Source: JBEIDK01 sp040383485 (lineage in GTDB: Bacteria; Bacteroidota; Bacteroidia; UBA4408). From it: a stretch of DNA of 6,544 nt. Below the pieces are notes generated by a model, which made no database searches, was not told where the DNA came from, and was given only the letters and a program-made list of their open reading frames with translations. Location of the stretch: positions 1 through 6,544 of the forward strand of contig JBEIDK010000169.1 in NCBI GenBank assembly GCA_040383485.1, read 5' to 3'. Below are positions 5,124 to 6,544 of the stretch, in pieces (position 1 is the first letter of the stretch; every line of letters starts with the position of its first letter). The translations under genes were made by a program, and so were the position numbers.

Positions 5124-5145
5124 TCACTAGTAAAATAGTAAAAAC

Positions 5146-5178
5146 AAAAAACACGTATCAAATTGATACGTGTTTTTT
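5146..5178. terminator. Bidirectional rho-independent terminator between converging genes
   Basis: The perfect arms AAAAAACACGTATCAA (5146-5161) and TTGATACGTGTTTTTT (5163-5178) fold into a stem with a minimal loop. Runs of A lie on the left (5141-5151, broken by one C) and of T on the right (5173-5185, broken by one G), so the structure works as a terminator in both directions. It sits between the stop codons of the BI-1 gene (+) and the DUF2490 gene (-), which explains their convergence. Confidence 0.9.
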
Positions 5179-5195
5179 TGTTTTTAGAAGTTCTA

Positions 5196-5960
5196 TTATT
5201 TCTTTTCTTCAACCTTTTTTCTTAAGTCAAAAAGATTAAAAACGGAAAGAACAAAGCCATTATTAAATTGAAATATAGGCAGATTGTTCACTTTGTTTCC
5301 TTGTTGTAAAATCATAGAAAAGTATCCTAATTCAACCCTTTGCCCTTTTGCCCATTCATATCCAAAGCCAACAAATAATCTATTCTGGTCAAAAACATTT
5401 GCCTTTACATTTTTCCCAAATGAAATAAATAATTCATCCCAAACAACTGCCTTAAGTTTTGTATTTATTGGGCAAGTTATTTTAAGCATATACCTAATTC
5501 TATTGTAATACATTGCCTTTGTATCAACAGGTAAATAAGGCATAAGCCAGCGTTGTTCTAATCTAATTCTGTTTTGTAAGTCAAACTTACCTTGAGTGCT
5601 ACTCCAAATTAGCGATTGATGTATTCTATTCTCATTTTGTATTCCTTTTAAAGTAGAATAATCGCCAAATGGAAATGATTGAATAAAGCCATAGCCACCT
5701 TGAAATGTTGCACCAGTTTTGGTTTTGTAATTAATACTTATTCGCGCTAAACTCTGCTGCCAAGTAGTTACAAAATCTTCACGACGCCATTGGTATTCGG
5801 GAACAATCGAAATTTTATCTGTTAATTGTATAGTACCAAAATATTGATACCATCCAATATTACGACGGGTAATTTCTTTGTTTTGAGCAAATAATGAAAT
5901 TTTTGACAAAATCATTAAAGTAAATATTGCTACTGTTATTATATTTTTCATGTTTTTCAT
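5196..5960 (-). CDS. DUF2490 domain protein, probable outer-membrane beta-barrel
   Basis: This 254-residue protein has a signal peptide (MKNMKNIITVAIFTLMILSK, cleavage likely after Ala25 in SLFAQ). The mature part alternates short amphipathic beta strands rich in aromatic residues: 'NIGWYQYFGTIQLTDKISIVPEYQWRRED', 'RISINYKTKTGATFQGGYGF', 'HQSLIWS...FDLQNRIRLEQRW', 'YNRIRYMLKI', 'QNRLFVGFGYEWAKGQRVELGYFSMI'. The RxRLEQRW and 'NR-F-G-GY' blocks are typical of the DUF2490 family, common in Bacteroidota and predicted to be outer-membrane barrels of unknown function. The chain ends in a lysine-rich tail (KKVEEKK) rather than an aromatic residue, which is slightly unusual for a barrel. A second ATG three codons downstream could also be used. 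It lies alone, ending at the bidirectional terminator. Confidence 0.82.
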   Translation of the reverse strand: MKNMKNIITVAIFTLMILSKISLFAQNKEITRRNIGWYQYFGTIQLTDKISIVPEYQWRREDFVTTWQQSLARISINYKTKTGATFQGGYGFIQSFPFGDYSTLKGIQNENRIHQSLIWSSTQGKFDLQNRIRLEQRWLMPYLPVDTKAMYYNRIRYMLKITCPINTKLKAVVWDELFISFGKNVKANVFDQNRLFVGFGYEWAKGQRVELGYFSMILQQGNKVNNLPIFQFNNGFVLSVFNLFDLRKKVEEKK

Positions 5961-6038
5961 TTTATGTAAAAAAGGTTAATTATTGAAAACGTTGTCGCTT
6001 ACTCTCATTAACAAATTACACAACTAGTTTTTAGGTAG

Positions 6039-6046
6039 CAAATTTA
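6039..6046 (-). promoter_or_regulatory. Possible -7 element for the DUF2490 gene
   Basis: Read on the minus strand, the sequence is TAAATTTG, a perfect match to TAnnTTTG, 78 bases upstream of the DUF2490 start. The -33 region about twenty bases upstream reads TTTTC rather than TTTG. The long leader and single-box match keep confidence low. Confidence 0.3.
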
Positions 6047-6117
6047 TTATTTGATAATCGCTAATGAAAATATAAACCTTTATTACTAAAGCTAACTAAA
6101 GTTCTAGTTTATTCTAC

Positions 6118-6544
6118 ATGCTTAGCCTCAAAGAGTGGAACCTGGATAATTTTATGTACCGCTTTTTTTGGATGCCAATGAAGCTAGTAGGTAAAAAATT
6201 AAGTTTTTTAAATACTAAAAATGTATTCATACTTTTTATAACAGTATTTATAGTTGGAACTTTTGCATTAGAATATGAAGAGGAAGTGCCCAATTACATT
6301 CATAAATATTTACCTGAGTTTTTTGCAATTTTAGGTTTGCTATTAGTGATAAAATCATTTTCTGAACGCAACAATGTTATTCTAAGTTGGATCTTAATTT
6401 TAATGAATCATTTTTTAATAGCATTAGCACTTTCATTTAATGAAAAGTTTGATGCCGACGAAACATTAATTTATTTAAGTGGAGTATTTGCAGCTGGCAT
6501 GGTTGGCCTCATATGTCTGAATCAATTAAAAAAGAAAGTTGGCA
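6118..6544 (+). CDS. Multi-spanning membrane protein, 3' end outside the window; tentatively complex I-type proton-conducting subunit
   Basis: This open frame of 142 codons runs off the window edge without a stop. An in-frame TAA at about 6094 precedes the ATG, so the N-terminus is within the window. It begins with an amphipathic, aromatic-rich segment (LKEWNLDNFMYRFFWMPMKL, residues 4-23), then four hydrophobic segments at about 36-51, 66-81, 87-106 and 116-135, ending in a basic QLKKKVG loop. The 'EWNLDNFMYRFFW-P-K--GKKLSFL' start and the 'LSWILILMNHFLIALALSFNEKFD...TLIYLSGV' core remind me of Bacteroidota NuoL/DabB-like proton-conducting transporter subunits, but no catalytic lysine-helix motif is visible in the part seen. 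Later ATGs (residues 13, 19, 21) are possible starts. The gene is real with good confidence, but its function is tentative. It is divergent from the DUF2490 gene, with 157 bases between them. Confidence 0.6.
   Translation, partial: MLSLKEWNLDNFMYRFFWMPMKLVGKKLSFLNTKNVFILFITVFIVGTFALEYEEEVPNYIHKYLPEFFAILGLLLVIKSFSERNNVILSWILILMNHFLIALALSFNEKFDADETLIYLSGVFAAGMVGLICLNQLKKKVG

Noticed and set aside
5012..5508. Frames at 5012-5212 (minus) and 5284-5508 (plus)
   Set aside because: They are shadows of the BI-1 and DUF2490 genes, and the first also runs through the terminator hairpin.
1..6544. CRISPR array, tRNA or rRNA gene, insertion sequence or transposase
   Set aside because: No regularly spaced repeats, no cloverleaf-like sequence and no transposase motifs were seen on either strand.

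Overview
The window looks like a chromosomal segment of a low-GC member of the Bacteroidota. Supporting signs are the AT-rich coding and intergenic DNA, the absence of clear Shine-Dalgarno sequences, promoter-like TAnnTTTG elements of the Bacteroidota type just upstream of genes, a DUF2490 outer-membrane-type protein, and a remnant resembling the C-terminus of a Bacteroidota SpoIIE-family phosphatase. The species cannot be named from the sequence.

The left part (1-1755) is a small, partly decayed accessory island. It holds two tandem, clearly diverged MntA-HepT (MNT/HEPN) toxin-antitoxin modules. In each, the nucleotidyltransferase antitoxin gene comes first and overlaps the HEPN toxin gene by about 20-30 bases. 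Between them lies a lone 67-residue antitoxin-like ORF with no toxin partner, bounded by two copies of AAACGTTGA. In the second module the HEPN RNase motif RX4HXY has lost its arginine (His75). Directly after the second HepT stop codon, and in the same frame, is a startless tail that reads like the C-terminus of a SpoIIE/PP2C-type phosphatase, ending in a perfect 19-bp GC-rich palindrome. This suggests that the island replaced or truncated an older gene. A 13-bp direct repeat brackets that remnant.

The central part (1815-3321) holds two minus-strand genes: an acyl-CoA desaturase-type membrane enzyme with its histidine boxes, and an AlbA_2 (Schlafen-type) domain protein with a C-terminal winged-helix-like region. 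A divergent intergenic region separates the second from a plus-strand secreted protein of unknown function (3433-4296).

The right part has a Bax inhibitor-1/YccA family membrane protein (4401-5123) that converges on a DUF2490 outer-membrane beta-barrel candidate (5196-5960, minus). A long A/T-flanked hairpin between them serves as a likely bidirectional terminator. The last gene (from 6118, plus) runs off the window and encodes a multi-spanning membrane protein, tentatively related to complex I-type proton-conducting subunits.

The TA genes form two self-contained operons. The remaining genes look like independently transcribed housekeeping or envelope genes, and I see no shared pathway linking them. 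No RNA gene, CRISPR array or insertion sequence was recognised, and no gene-free stretch exceeds 300 bases.
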